DNA of 64,000 nt from Anaerolineae bacterium. Its GTDB lineage: Bacteria; Chloroflexota; Anaerolineae; Aggregatilineales; Phototrophicaceae. This document shows, in pieces, positions 18,003-27,355 of this stretch. The stretch covers positions 1-64,000 of the forward strand of contig JAJDXR010000064.1 in assembly GCA_022823165.1 (NCBI GenBank), in the 5' to 3' direction. Position numbers and translations under genes: made by a program. Position 1 is the first letter of the stretch. Each line of letters starts with the position of its first letter. The notes beneath the pieces were generated by a model. The model saw only the letters and a list, made by a program, of their open reading frames with translations, did not search any database and was not told where the DNA came from.

Positions 18003-19202
18003 CTATTCGTCTGAGTCTCTCGCTTTTGCAAAGAAGCCTGTCAAGACCTCAGTATTTTGCCTGTAGCCTCCGTCAGCCCTTTGGACTAATCCCATATTGA
18101 TCAGCACATTGAGATCGTTTCGGATTGTTTGATCGCGTTCATCAGCGTAGGCCACGGCTACAGCTGGAGAGAGGCTTCGTATGTCGCGAAATCGAACCGG
18201 CTGCATAAATTCGGGATGTGTCAGATCTAACGCAAGCCTTCGGCGGCGGCGCTGTGCGTTGCTCAGCTTTTCAGGAAAGCTCGAAAAGATATAATCGTGC
18301 CAGATCACTTTTACTTGAGAGCTGTATATGAATATTGACTGTTCGTGAAGTTCATGTCTATAGCACTCAAGCGCCCACTCGACAAAGCTTTGAATGTCAG
18401 CGTACGGTGAATATGCGCCATCCGAAAAGTCGCCGTGAGACTCCTGGAGCAGTGCGACATATGTCGATCGTCGCATGTTGTAAACATTGCTGAATAAATG
18501 AGCTGCGAAGTCGGGCACTCCTGCTGCAAAGGCAAGTCGAAACTCAATAAGTCGCGCCATACGCCCGTTGCCATCACAGTATGGATGTATCCAAGCAAAA
18601 TAGATGTGTGCGATTATCGCCCTGACGATTTGCCAAGTTAAGTCATATCGTTCCAGGCCTTCAGGCACAGACGCATCCTCATTAAGCCACTCACAGAACT
18701 TGATCACTAATTCACGGCATTCATTTGCAGGCGGACCAAGGTAACGTCCTACTGTTACCGAATGCTTTCGCAAGTTGCCTATCTCTCCATCGCCGCAATT
18801 TGGAGTACCGGTATCGGATATTAGCTTTCGATGAAAGTCATTAAGAAGCTCCAGTGAGAATGGCGCTCTGTTGCCACCCAGAACATCCTGAACAATTGCA
18901 TTCAAAGCGTCGATAACATTTCGGACTTCCTGCTCGTCGTAATTGGCTGGTGTGGATGATGAGTCAGTATCTTTGATTATTCGCAATACCTCATCTTCCG
19001 ACAGCGTATTACCCTCGATGGCGGTTGTGCTATGAACTGCGCGAGCGAAATACAGTGTCTTTAGCTTATGTTGCTCTTGTGGAGAAATTGGAATCTTTGC
19101 GATTTGATTTAACTCCGCCTGAATTTCACCCAACAGCATAAGGAGCGCTGGTGTGAGTTTCAATTCGTATGGCGGAAAACGGATGAAACTATGTGAGTCC
19201 AT
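18003..19202 (-). CDS. Fic family protein with C-terminal winged helix
   Basis: A 399-residue Fic protein, expected to transfer AMP (or another nucleotide group) onto protein hydroxyls. HPYCDGNGRMAR (206-217) is the active-site motif with catalytic His206. TTAIEGN at 59-65 is the inhibitory (S/T)xxxE(G/N) motif placed N-terminally, so this is a class II self-inhibited enzyme. The C-terminal 100 residues look like a winged-helix domain that may regulate or bind DNA. The gene and its upstream region are AT-richer than the flanks. It has no adjacent antitoxin, which fits internal inhibition. Role (stress or phage response) is unknown. Confidence 0.93.
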   Translation of the reverse strand: MDSHSFIRFPPYELKLTPALLMLLGEIQAELNQIAKIPISPQEQHKLKTLYFARAVHSTTAIEGNTLSEDEVLRIIKDTDSSSTPANYDEQEVRNVIDALNAIVQDVLGGNRAPFSLELLNDFHRKLISDTGTPNCGDGEIGNLRKHSVTVGRYLGPPANECRELVIKFCEWLNEDASVPEGLERYDLTWQIVRAIIAHIYFAWIHPYCDGNGRMARLIEFRLAFAAGVPDFAAHLFSNVYNMRRSTYVALLQESHGDFSDGAYSPYADIQSFVEWALECYRHELHEQSIFIYSSQVKVIWHDYIFSSFPEKLSNAQRRRRRLALDLTHPEFMQPVRFRDIRSLSPAVAVAYADERDQTIRNDLNVLINMGLVQRADGGYRQNTEVLTGFFAKARDSDE

Positions 19203-19511
19203 GTTTAGCTAGTCTTACGCCAACCGTCAAATTGACTACTTAGAAATACTCAAAATAATACAATATTTATTTCAGAAATTTTGTTCCATATAGTATAAAA
19301 TCAGTCGACTTTGATAAAATTAAACCAGTGGATATGTTAGCTTTATGGCGAAGTTGTATACTGATGCCTCGCAGAATCCACCACTATTTTATACACAAAT
19401 TATTGCATTTTCAATTGCCTTTTTGTCAGCATCTTTGTGAACTCGTTATACAATTTTCACCGCAAAAGTTCTCTGTTTTTCGTCTTGTTGTGAGTTTAAG
19501 AAGTGACCCTC
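19203..19511. other. AT-rich intergenic region
   Basis: Upstream of the Fic gene and after the acyl-CoA dehydrogenase stop. Markedly AT-rich, with stretches such as AATAATACAATATTTATTT and TATAGTATAAAAT that could serve as Fic promoter elements. No supported coding region. The base composition matches the Fic gene, suggesting both arrived together. Confidence 0.6.
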
Positions 19512-20717
19512 TCACACAAACGCGTTCAAGCCGGTCAACTCGCGGCCGACCAGCAACAGGTTGACCTCGTTGGTGCCTTCATAGGTGTAGATGATTTCGG
19601 CGTCGAGCATGAGCCGGGCGATGTGGTTGTCGATAACGATGCCATTGCCACCCAGGCATTCGCGCGCCAGCTGCGTGACGTAGCGCGCTTTGCGGGCATT
19701 ATTGTACTTGGCCATCGACACCGTGCCCTCGGTCAGCAGGCCTTGACTGATGAGCTGCGAGAGCTGCAGGCATAGCGTCTGCATTAAAGTCACTTCGGCG
19801 CACATCTCCACCAGTTTCTGCTGGATCAGCTGAAAGCCGGCGATGGGCTTGCCGAATTGTTCGCGCTCTTTCGTATACTTTAGCGCCAGCTCGAATGCGC
19901 CGGCCGCCACGCCGGCCGCTTCCCAAGCCACGCCATATCGACCAAGACCCAGCACCTGCGCCATGTCTCGGAAGCTATTGACATAAGCCAGCCGATTCCG
20001 CGCTGGAACGTAGACATTGTCCAGCTTGATATCGGCGTTGAGCACGGCGCGTTTGCCGACCTTGCCCCAGATGTCGGTGATGGCCAGGCCTTCGGTAGCC
20101 TGCGGGTCTTCAATGACAAAGCCGCCGAAGTCGCCGCTGTCTTCATCGCGCGCCCAGATGATCAGCACATCGGCGATGGAGGCATTGCCGATCCAGCGTT
20201 TGGCGCCGTTGAGGATGTAGCCGGCCCCATCTTTGCGCGCGCGGGTCTTCACCTGGGCGGCGTTGGAGCCGACATCGGGCTCGGTCAAGCCAAAGGCGCC
20301 GATCTTTTCCAGCTTGACCATGGCAGGCAACCAGCGCGCCTTCTGCTCATCGTCCCCCAGCAGGCCTATGGAGCCCATCGCCAGGCCGGAATGCACTCCG
20401 AAAAAGGTGCTGATGCTGCCGTCGCCTTTGCTCAGCTCGTACATGACCAGGCCCATCTCGACAAAATCCAGGCCGGCCGCGCCATGATCAGATAGCATAC
20501 CGCCGATGATAGGCAGGTTGACCATGCTGCGGGCGATCTCCCAGGGGAATACCGCCCGCTCCCAATAGGGATTGATCTTCGGCAGCACCTCGATGTCTAC
20601 GAAGTCGCGCACTTCAGCCCGCAGCGCCTTCTGCTTTTCGCTAAAGTGCATATCACAATTATAAAAGTCGAATCCGCTGTAGAGCCTTGGGCGTGGTTCT
20701 TTTAATGTCATGGGCAT
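19512..20717 (-). CDS. Acyl-CoA dehydrogenase (glutaryl-CoA dehydrogenase-like)
   Basis: A 401-residue FAD enzyme that oxidises acyl-CoA to enoyl-CoA. GAFGLTEPDVGSNAA is the first family signature and binds FAD. The sequence TYEGTNEVN near residue 380 holds the catalytic Glu and the FAD adenine contact. The FGKPIAGFQLIQQKL region is the usual ETF-side helix. The IPNY-like central part and overall motif spelling (LNGAKRWIGNA) lean towards glutaryl-CoA dehydrogenase relatives. It stands alone, divergent from the MFS genes. The start at ATG 20717 is followed two codons later by another ATG. Confidence 0.92.
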   Translation of the reverse strand: MPMTLKEPRPRLYSGFDFYNCDMHFSEKQKALRAEVRDFVDIEVLPKINPYWERAVFPWEIARSMVNLPIIGGMLSDHGAAGLDFVEMGLVMYELSKGDGSISTFFGVHSGLAMGSIGLLGDDEQKARWLPAMVKLEKIGAFGLTEPDVGSNAAQVKTRARKDGAGYILNGAKRWIGNASIADVLIIWARDEDSGDFGGFVIEDPQATEGLAITDIWGKVGKRAVLNADIKLDNVYVPARNRLAYVNSFRDMAQVLGLGRYGVAWEAAGVAAGAFELALKYTKEREQFGKPIAGFQLIQQKLVEMCAEVTLMQTLCLQLSQLISQGLLTEGTVSMAKYNNARKARYVTQLARECLGGNGIVIDNHIARLMLDAEIIYTYEGTNEVNLLLVGRELTGLNAFV

Positions 20718-20870
20718 TTCACCATAATCAAACCCGCATTAGATTTAGCATAGCACCTAAGCTATGGGGCTTCAATTCGAGTTTCGCCAGTTGCGCAGGT
20801 ACGATATTGCTCGCTCGATGCGTCTAAGCAAAATGGTCGTCCGCGGCATATAGCGCCGCCGCGAACAGGT

Positions 20871-22061
20871 TTGTCATTGACTGCATTACTTGCCCTGCGT
20901 AATCACTTCGGGTCAGTCCGCCTGGTGGCGCTGCAATTCCTCAGCGCGGCCGGGATGGGCATGGTCTATCCTTACGTCAATCTCTATCTCACCGAGCTTG
21001 AGTTTTCCGGTACGCTGATCGGCACGCTGGCCGCTGTCGGCGCGTTGCTTACGCTGGTGCTGACGCCGCTGCTCAATCAAATTGCCGATCGCCTGCTGAT
21101 TCACCGCCGGCTGCTGATGATGTACCTGGGCGGGTTTGCGCTGTCCGGTTTGATCTTCGCCGCGACTCGCAATCAGCTGTTGGTGATTGTTGCCGTGCTG
21201 CTCTTCAAAGTCACGGTCAGCCCAAGCATGATGCTGGGCGCGCAATTGACGCTGTCGGAGTTGATCCGCAGCGGCAGGGCGATATTTGGTCAAATGCGCT
21301 CGTTTTCGGCGCTGGGTTTCGCTGTTGCCAGCGCGCTGGCGGGGCAGGTCTTTGCACTGGGCGGCTATTCCTTGACTTTCACTGTTGGCGCGATCTTCTC
21401 CTTGATTAGCATCCAGCTTTCCACCATCTTCCCGGCCAAGCCCAAGGAAAAAATAAAGCCGGAGGCGGGACCCAGGCAGCCGCGCAATCGCGGCATCTAT
21501 GTCTTGGCCGCCAGCCAATTCTTCGTCGCCATGTGTACGCACAATGCCTTCGCCTTTCTGTTTATTCACCTGAGCCAGAATCTGGGTGTGAACATCGCTG
21601 ACGTCGGCATTTGGGCGGCGCTACTCGCCCTGGTCGAATTCCCCTTTTATTATCTAACAGACGCCTTGCTGCCGCGGGTCCGCCTGCGCGTCACCTACAT
21701 TTTTGGCGTGGCTGGCGTGGCGCTGACGACTCTCGGCATCGGGATTGCGCCCAACCTGCCATTGCTGGCTCTGCTGCTGGTTTTCCGCGGCCTTGCCTGG
21801 CCCGCCTACCAATTGTCGTCCTACCGGTTGATGAATGCGATCAGCCATCCGCGCAATGTCGCCACTAACCAGGCTATCGTGCAAGTGACGATGCCGGGCA
21901 TCGCCCTCTTGCTCACTGGATCGCTGTACGGCTGGGTCTACGATCATCTTGGCGCCGGCGTCTTCTACGCCCTGTGCGCGCTGGCGGCCGCGCTCGCCGT
22001 CTGCATCGTGAGCGCCGGTTTTCGCCTCTTTGACACGCGTCAACAAGCGGAGAGCGCCTAG
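20871..22061 (+). CDS. MFS transporter, paralogue 1
   Basis: A 396-residue, twelve-helix major facilitator protein. LNQIADRLLIHRR between helices 2 and 3 is the degenerate MFS loop motif, and the middle loop is basic (KPKEKIKPEAG). The frame begins with TTG 20871, preceded only by a weak AGG; the neighbour starts with GTG at the equivalent place, supporting both. It is clearly homologous to the next gene throughout, so the two arose by tandem duplication. It resembles LacY/nucleoside-symporter-like MFS_1_like proteins. Substrate unknown. Confidence 0.9.
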   Translation: MSLTALLALRNHFGSVRLVALQFLSAAGMGMVYPYVNLYLTELEFSGTLIGTLAAVGALLTLVLTPLLNQIADRLLIHRRLLMMYLGGFALSGLIFAATRNQLLVIVAVLLFKVTVSPSMMLGAQLTLSELIRSGRAIFGQMRSFSALGFAVASALAGQVFALGGYSLTFTVGAIFSLISIQLSTIFPAKPKEKIKPEAGPRQPRNRGIYVLAASQFFVAMCTHNAFAFLFIHLSQNLGVNIADVGIWAALLALVEFPFYYLTDALLPRVRLRVTYIFGVAGVALTTLGIGIAPNLPLLALLLVFRGLAWPAYQLSSYRLMNAISHPRNVATNQAIVQVTMPGIALLLTGSLYGWVYDHLGAGVFYALCALAAALAVCIVSAGFRLFDTRQQAESA

Positions 22062-22235
22062 CGGATAAAAGATGTCATTACGCGCGGGGCGGCGTTTCAA
22101 TCTTGGTCGCCGAGCAAACTGAGCGAGGGCTCGCGTTCGCTTTGCTGCCGCGGCAAGGGTACAATACCGTTGGTCGGCTGCCTCCAAGACCTGTGGCCGG
22201 CCGCAGATGATTGCCGCTGAAGGGCAGGCGCACCG

Positions 22236-23405
22236 GTGTCGAGACTTTTCGCCCTGCGGAACCATTTTGGCTCACTAAGGCTAATGGCTTTGCAATTCCT
22301 TAGTTTGGCGGGGATTGGCGTCGCCTGGCCCTATATCAATGTTTATCTCACCGAGTTGGAATTTACCGGCACGGCTATCGGCTCCTTGGGCAGCGCGGGC
22401 GCCATGCTGTCGCTGGCGCTGACGCCGCTGCTCAACCAAATCGCCGACCGCCACATGCTGCATCGGCGCTTGCTCATGCTCTATTTTTGCGGCATTGCGC
22501 TGGCGAATGTGGTCTTCGCTACCTCCACACTGCATCTGCTGATTATTGCCGCTGTTGTGCTCTTCCGCGTGACCGTCAGCCCGAGCATGACGCTGACCAT
22601 GCAGCTGACGATGACGCATTTGCTGCGCAGCGGGAAAGCGGTGCTGGGGCAGATTCGTTCCTTCGCTTCCATGGGTTTTGCTATCGGCAGTCTGCTGGCG
22701 GGTCAACTGTTCGCCATCGGCGGTTATGGCTTGCTGTTTTGGGTCGGGGCGGCTTTCGCCTTGCTGAGTATTCAGATGGCGACTGTCTTTCCACCCAAAC
22801 CGAAAGTGAAACCCAAAGCCGGCGCCGAGGACAAACAGCCACGCAACCGCGGCTTCTATGTCTTGGCCGCCAGCCAGTTCTTCATCTCGATGGGCACCTA
22901 TAACGCTTACGCCTTCATCTTCATCTACTTCAACCAAGATCTGGGCATTCCCTCGGCGGATATCGGACTGTGGGCGGCGATCCTGGGTGTGGTGGAAATA
23001 CCTTTCTTCTACTTGATGGACGCGATTCTGCCCAAGATGAGCTTTCGCATCGCTTACATCGTCAGCGTCCTGGGCATCGCCATATTCACTGTGGCGCTGG
23101 GAGCGGTGAATAGCTTGCCCATGCTGGCTTTGCTGCTGGTATTTCGCGGCTTGGTCTGGCCCGGCTTTCATCTGTCGTCCTTTCAGTTGGTGAACGCCAT
23201 CAGCCACCCGGGCAACGCCGCCACCAATCAGGCGCTGCTGCAAGTGACGATGCCCAGCGTATCGCTGCTTCTGACCGGGTCGCTCTTCGGTTGGGTGTTT
23301 GACAATCTGGGACCCAACGTCTTTTTTCTGTGTTGCGCGCTGGCTTGCGCGATTGGCGTTTGCATCGTGGTTGCCGGTTTTCGCCTGTTTGACGCGCCGG
23401 AATAA
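22236..23405 (+). CDS. MFS transporter, paralogue 2
   Basis: A 389-residue sister of the preceding MFS gene, with the same start motif LFALRNHFGSLRLMALQF, the same helix 2-3 loop LLNQIADR and the same charged central loop (KPKVKPKAGAEDKQ). GTG 22236 is the likely start, with a GGCAGG segment upstream. The 174-bp gap between the two genes has no obvious terminator. Differences are spread evenly, which argues for an old duplication with maintained function rather than decay. Substrate unknown. Confidence 0.9.
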   Translation: MSRLFALRNHFGSLRLMALQFLSLAGIGVAWPYINVYLTELEFTGTAIGSLGSAGAMLSLALTPLLNQIADRHMLHRRLLMLYFCGIALANVVFATSTLHLLIIAAVVLFRVTVSPSMTLTMQLTMTHLLRSGKAVLGQIRSFASMGFAIGSLLAGQLFAIGGYGLLFWVGAAFALLSIQMATVFPPKPKVKPKAGAEDKQPRNRGFYVLAASQFFISMGTYNAYAFIFIYFNQDLGIPSADIGLWAAILGVVEIPFFYLMDAILPKMSFRIAYIVSVLGIAIFTVALGAVNSLPMLALLLVFRGLVWPGFHLSSFQLVNAISHPGNAATNQALLQVTMPSVSLLLTGSLFGWVFDNLGPNVFFLCCALACAIGVCIVVAGFRLFDAPE

Positions 23406-23428
23406 AGCCCACTTAATAGTTTGAAGCG

Positions 23429-23498
23429 GTAGGGGCGTTTCGCTGAAACGCCTAGCATTTGCCATGAAAATACGGGAGTCTCGGCGAGACGCCTCTAC
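23429..23498. repeat. REP-like palindrome pair
   Basis: 23429-23453 (GTAGGGGCGTTTC / GAAACGCCT) and 23474-23498 (GGGAGTCTCG / CGAGACGCCTCTAC) face each other. It lies just downstream of the second MFS gene and upstream of the Lpl-type transporter; it may act as a transcript end. Confidence 0.85.
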
Positions 23499-23586
23499 AA
23501 ACTCTCATAGTCAAATTTTCGACATTTGCCGCCGCCGTGTTATACTCGGCGAATACCTTCTCTTCCAGCGGCGAAAGTAAGACGCT

Positions 23587-24531
23587 ATGCTGAGCTTTAG
23601 GTGGAATCGCGTCACGGGCGCTGGCAAGCTCTGGCTGCGCATCCGTCGCAACTGGCAGCTCTATGTCTTGCTGGCATTGCCGCTGCTCTGGCTTGTCGTC
23701 TTCCGTTACGCGCCGATGTATGGCGCGCAAATCGCCTTTCGGCAATATTCGCCGGCTTTCGGCATAGAAGGCAGCCCCTGGGTCGGATTAGCCAATTTTG
23801 AGCGCTTCTTCAACTCGCCCAAGTTTGAGCCCGTTATCGTTAACACGCTTGTCCTCAGCTTTTATTCGTTGATCGCCGGCTTCCCGATTCCCATCATTCT
23901 GGCGCTGAGCTTGAATCAGGTCAAAGCGCGCATGTTCCGCAGCAGCGTGCAGATGATCACTTACGCGCCGCACTTCATCTCGACTGTGGTGATCGTGGGC
24001 ATGCTCTTCCAATTTTTGCATCCGCGTGTGGGCTTCACCGCCTCGCTGGCGCAATTGCTGGAGCAATCGCCGCCCAACTGGATGGGGGATCCGGGCGCCT
24101 TTCGCCACATCTTCGTTTGGTCCGGCATTTGGCAGGAGATGGGCTTTAGCGCCATCATTTATCTGGCTGTCCTGTCTACCGTTGACCCGGCCCTGCACGA
24201 AGCGGCAGTGGTAGACGGCGCCAATCGTCTGCAGCGCATTCGTTATATCGACATTCCCGGGCTCATGCCGACCGCCATGGTGCTGCTGGTCCTGTCGACT
24301 GGGCGTGTGCTGGAAGTCGCCTTTGAGAAAGTCTATTTGATGCAGAGTCCGCTGAACCTGGGCGTAGCGGAAGTCATCAATACCTATGTGTATAAAGTTG
24401 GCTTGCTGTCGCCAATTCTCGATTTCTCTTATTCAACGGCTATCGGCCTGTTGAAGGGCATCGTGGGGCTGCTGCTCTTGATCGCTGTAAACAACGCCGC
24501 CCGCCGCTTGACCGACAACAGCGTCTGGTAA
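23587..24531 (+). CDS. ABC transporter permease, LplB-like
   Basis: A 314-residue membrane permease of the polysaccharide/oligosaccharide (LplB/YteP) group. WQLYVLLALPLLWLVVFRY is the family's typical first helix, followed by APMYGAQIAFRQY. The EAA loop is HEAAVVDGANRLQRIRYIDIPG. It is followed 11 bp later by the LplC-like permease and then by a large binding protein; together they make an importer for a complex carbohydrate or its uronate derivative. No ATPase is encoded locally. Confidence 0.93.
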   Translation: MLSFRWNRVTGAGKLWLRIRRNWQLYVLLALPLLWLVVFRYAPMYGAQIAFRQYSPAFGIEGSPWVGLANFERFFNSPKFEPVIVNTLVLSFYSLIAGFPIPIILALSLNQVKARMFRSSVQMITYAPHFISTVVIVGMLFQFLHPRVGFTASLAQLLEQSPPNWMGDPGAFRHIFVWSGIWQEMGFSAIIYLAVLSTVDPALHEAAVVDGANRLQRIRYIDIPGLMPTAMVLLVLSTGRVLEVAFEKVYLMQSPLNLGVAEVINTYVYKVGLLSPILDFSYSTAIGLLKGIVGLLLLIAVNNAARRLTDNSVW

Positions 24532-24542
24532 GGAATCCGCTG

Positions 24543-25463
24543 ATGGCCTCCATGACGAGTTACGAGAGCAATATCAACAAGGTCAATGAATCGGCTGTCG
24601 ACCGCATCTTCATGATGGGCAACACCGCCTTTCTGTCGATCATCACCATCATCATCTTGCTGCCGTTGATTTTCATAGTCGCCGCCTCCTTCAGTTCCGC
24701 CGAAGCGGTGATCGCCGGCCGGGTCACTTTGTGGCCGGTTGACTTTAGTCTGCTGGGCTACGAGACTATTTTCGAGCACAAAAAGGTCTGGAACGGCTTC
24801 GCCAATTCGCTCTTCTACACTTTCTTCGGCACGATCTTCAACGTATTCATGACCATCATCGCCGCTTATCCCCTGTCGCGGCAGGACCTAATCGGGCGGC
24901 GCTTCATCACCTTCGCCTTCATCTTCACCATGATGTTCAGCGGCGGTTTGATACCCACTTATATGGTCGTGCGGGATTTGGGCTTGCTCAACACGCGCTG
25001 GGCGATGATCTTGCCGACAGGCATCGGACCCTTCAATCTGCTGATTACGATCACTTTCTTCCGCAGCACCATTCCGCCCGAGTTGATCGAAGCGGCGCGC
25101 ATTGATGGAGCCAGTGACTTCCGCACTTTCCGCAGCGTAATCTTGCCGCTGGCCCGCCCGATAATCGCCGTGCTGACGCTTTTCTACGCCGTGAACACGC
25201 ACTGGAATACCTATTTCCAGGCGCTGATCTATCTCAAGGACCAAGAGCTGTTCCCGCTGCAAATTGTCCTGCGGGAAATCTTGATCCAGAACTCGATTGA
25301 CGCCTCGATGCTGATTGACATTGAAGACCTGGTCGCGCGCGAGGGTCTGCGCGAGCTGCTGAAGTATTCGCTGATCGTGGTCGCAAGCGTGCCGGTCATG
25401 ATCATCTACCCCTTCGTGCAGAGGCACTTCGTCAAAGGCATGATGATCGGTTCGGTAAAATAA
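24543..25463 (+). CDS. ABC transporter permease, LplC/YtcP-like
   Basis: A 306-residue permease, partner of the LplB-like protein. AAGGAATCC lies upstream of the ATG. The N-terminal hydrophilic stretch precedes helix 1 (FLSIITIIILLPLIF). MMFSGGLIPTYMVVRDLGL is a hallmark of the LplC group, and the EAA loop is IEAARIDGASDFRTFRSV. The C-terminus FVKGMMIGSVK is the usual family tail. Translationally close to its neighbours on both sides. Confidence 0.94.
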   Translation: MASMTSYESNINKVNESAVDRIFMMGNTAFLSIITIIILLPLIFIVAASFSSAEAVIAGRVTLWPVDFSLLGYETIFEHKKVWNGFANSLFYTFFGTIFNVFMTIIAAYPLSRQDLIGRRFITFAFIFTMMFSGGLIPTYMVVRDLGLLNTRWAMILPTGIGPFNLLITITFFRSTIPPELIEAARIDGASDFRTFRSVILPLARPIIAVLTLFYAVNTHWNTYFQALIYLKDQELFPLQIVLREILIQNSIDASMLIDIEDLVAREGLRELLKYSLIVVASVPVMIIYPFVQRHFVKGMMIGSVK

Positions 25464-25552
25464 ACATAGCGCGCAAGACCGAAAGGAGTTCGGCTATCGA
25501 TTGATTCCGCTCACTATTTCCGATGAGTTGCTTAGACCAGAGAGGAAATGAC

Positions 25553-27202
25553 ATGAGTAAGAAAGTAATCAGCCTGGCGCTTTTGGTATTGGCGCTGGCG
25601 CTGCCCCTGACCGCTTCCGGGCAGGACATGGTATCAGGACCGGGCGAATTCCCCATCGTGGAAGAGCCGATAACGCTGGATGTCTTGATGCTGGGCCACG
25701 CCATTGTGGAAGACTTCAACACCAATACCTTTACCGATTGGTATAGCGATCGCACCGGCATCAATCTCAACTTCGATATCGCGCCGCCCAACGAATGGCA
25801 GGAAGTGCTCAATTTGACCATCGCCAGCGGCGACCTGCCTGATGTCATCGTCGGCTTCAACGTCGATCCGTCGACCCTGGCGCTTTTCGGCCCGCAAGGC
25901 TTGTTCCTGCCCCTAAGCGGTCTGATTGAAGAGCAGGGCCACTACATCCACGAAGTCTTTGAAGGCTCGCCGCAGGTGCTGCCTTTGATTACTTCGCCCG
26001 ATGGCGAGATCTATGGCCTGCCGCAAGTCAACGAATGCTATCACTGTTTCTATTCGCAGCGCGCCTGGATCAACTCGGACTGGCTGGCGAATGTGGGCAT
26101 GGATGTGCCGCAGACCACCGAGGAATTCGTGGACGTGCTGACGGCGTTCAAAGAGCAGGACGCCAACGGCAACGGCGACCCGGACGATGAGATTCCGCTG
26201 GCGGCTGCCACCACCGGCTGGAACGGCAACATTGACGGCTTCTTGCTGAATCCTTTCGTCTTGAGCGAATTCACGGGCCAGAACCGCTTCTTCGAGCAAA
26301 ACGACGGCCTCATCACGCAGACGGTCACCAGCGAGGGTTATCGCGAGGGCTTGCGCTACCTGAATCGGCTGTATAGCGCCGGGCTCTTCGGCGAAGAAAG
26401 CTTCACCCAGCCGATGGACCAGATCAAGCAGCAGGTTGAGGGCGGCGACGAGCCGACCATCGGCGTCGTCATTTCCGGCGCGCATCCCAACTTCGCCAAT
26501 ATCGGCGGCGACCGCTGGCTGAAATACGTGGCGGTTCCCTCGCTGGAGGGCCCGACCGGACTGCGGCAGGCGCCATTCAATCCCTGGGGCGTCGGTTCCG
26601 GGCAATGCGTAATCAACTCGCGGACTGAACATCCGGTGGCGGCTTTCAAGTGGTGCGACGGCTTGTACGAACGCGAGACGACTTTGCGCTCGGTCTTTGG
26701 CATCCCGCAATGGGAAGCGGCTGAGGGCGAAGAAGGCCAATGGCGTTGGGCTGAAGAAGGCGAGCCGGCGCTGGGCGGCGACGAATTCGAGGCGATTTGG
26801 CGCCGTCTTTCCACCTTCGGCACATTGCAGAATGTCCACTGGGCGCAGCGCGGACCCAGCTATCGTCCCAACCACTTGCGGCTGGGCGAGGTTCGGCGGG
26901 AAGATGCCGGCGGCCTGGAGGTTGTGCTGCTGGAAGAGACCCGTGTCGCTTACGAGCCCTACGCCCGTGACATTGAAGATCTGATTCCGCCTTTGGCGCT
27001 GACGACCGCGCAGGCGGCAGAGGTCACCGAGTTGCGTCTGGCCATCACTGATTATGTGGCGCAGATGACAGCCGAATTTGTGCTGGGGCGGCAGGATATT
27101 GACGCCGGCTGGGACAACTTCGTGGCTACGCTTGAAGGCTTGGGCATCAACCGCATGGCCGAGCTCTATCAGGATGCCTACGACGCGCAGTACGGCGGGT
27201 AG
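25553..27202 (+). CDS. ABC transporter substrate-binding protein, LipO/YtcQ-like
   Basis: A 549-residue secreted binding protein. GAGAGGAA precedes ATG 25553, giving a signal peptide (MSKK, hydrophobic core, TASGQ). The mature part matches large cluster-type solute binders that work with LplB/LplC: LPDVIVGFNVD near residue 100 and GEIYGLPQVNECYHC in the hinge area. The DANGNGDPDDEIPL segment (about residue 205) looks like a calcium loop, common in alginate or uronan binders. It has no lipobox Cys. It closes the transporter operon. The ligand is probably an oligosaccharide. Confidence 0.92.
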   Translation: MSKKVISLALLVLALALPLTASGQDMVSGPGEFPIVEEPITLDVLMLGHAIVEDFNTNTFTDWYSDRTGINLNFDIAPPNEWQEVLNLTIASGDLPDVIVGFNVDPSTLALFGPQGLFLPLSGLIEEQGHYIHEVFEGSPQVLPLITSPDGEIYGLPQVNECYHCFYSQRAWINSDWLANVGMDVPQTTEEFVDVLTAFKEQDANGNGDPDDEIPLAAATTGWNGNIDGFLLNPFVLSEFTGQNRFFEQNDGLITQTVTSEGYREGLRYLNRLYSAGLFGEESFTQPMDQIKQQVEGGDEPTIGVVISGAHPNFANIGGDRWLKYVAVPSLEGPTGLRQAPFNPWGVGSGQCVINSRTEHPVAAFKWCDGLYERETTLRSVFGIPQWEAAEGEEGQWRWAEEGEPALGGDEFEAIWRRLSTFGTLQNVHWAQRGPSYRPNHLRLGEVRREDAGGLEVVLLEETRVAYEPYARDIEDLIPPLALTTAQAAEVTELRLAITDYVAQMTAEFVLGRQDIDAGWDNFVATLEGLGINRMAELYQDAYDAQYGG

Positions 27203-27204
27203 GA

Positions 27205-27350
27205 TACCCCATCCCCCAACCCCTTCCTGCCATCTCTATGGAAGGCATCCCACAAGGAGGGAAGGGGAGCAAAGTCTGAAAACTTCGCGCAAGGCAAGCA
27301 AGTCCCTCCCTCTTTATGGGGGAGGGATTTAGGGTGGGGGGTTACGGAAG
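27205..27350. repeat. MITE-like element with C-rich/G-rich ends
   Basis: Starts CCCCATCCCCCAACCCC and ends GGGTGGGGGG, so the ends are rough inverted repeats. CCCTCCC and GGGGAGGG inside form a hairpin. Its left part (CCTTCCTGCCATCTCTATGG, CATCCCACAAGG) recurs inverted at about 47920-47985. No coding potential; it may serve as a terminator between convergent genes. Confidence 0.75.
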
Positions 27351-27355
27351 CGGTA

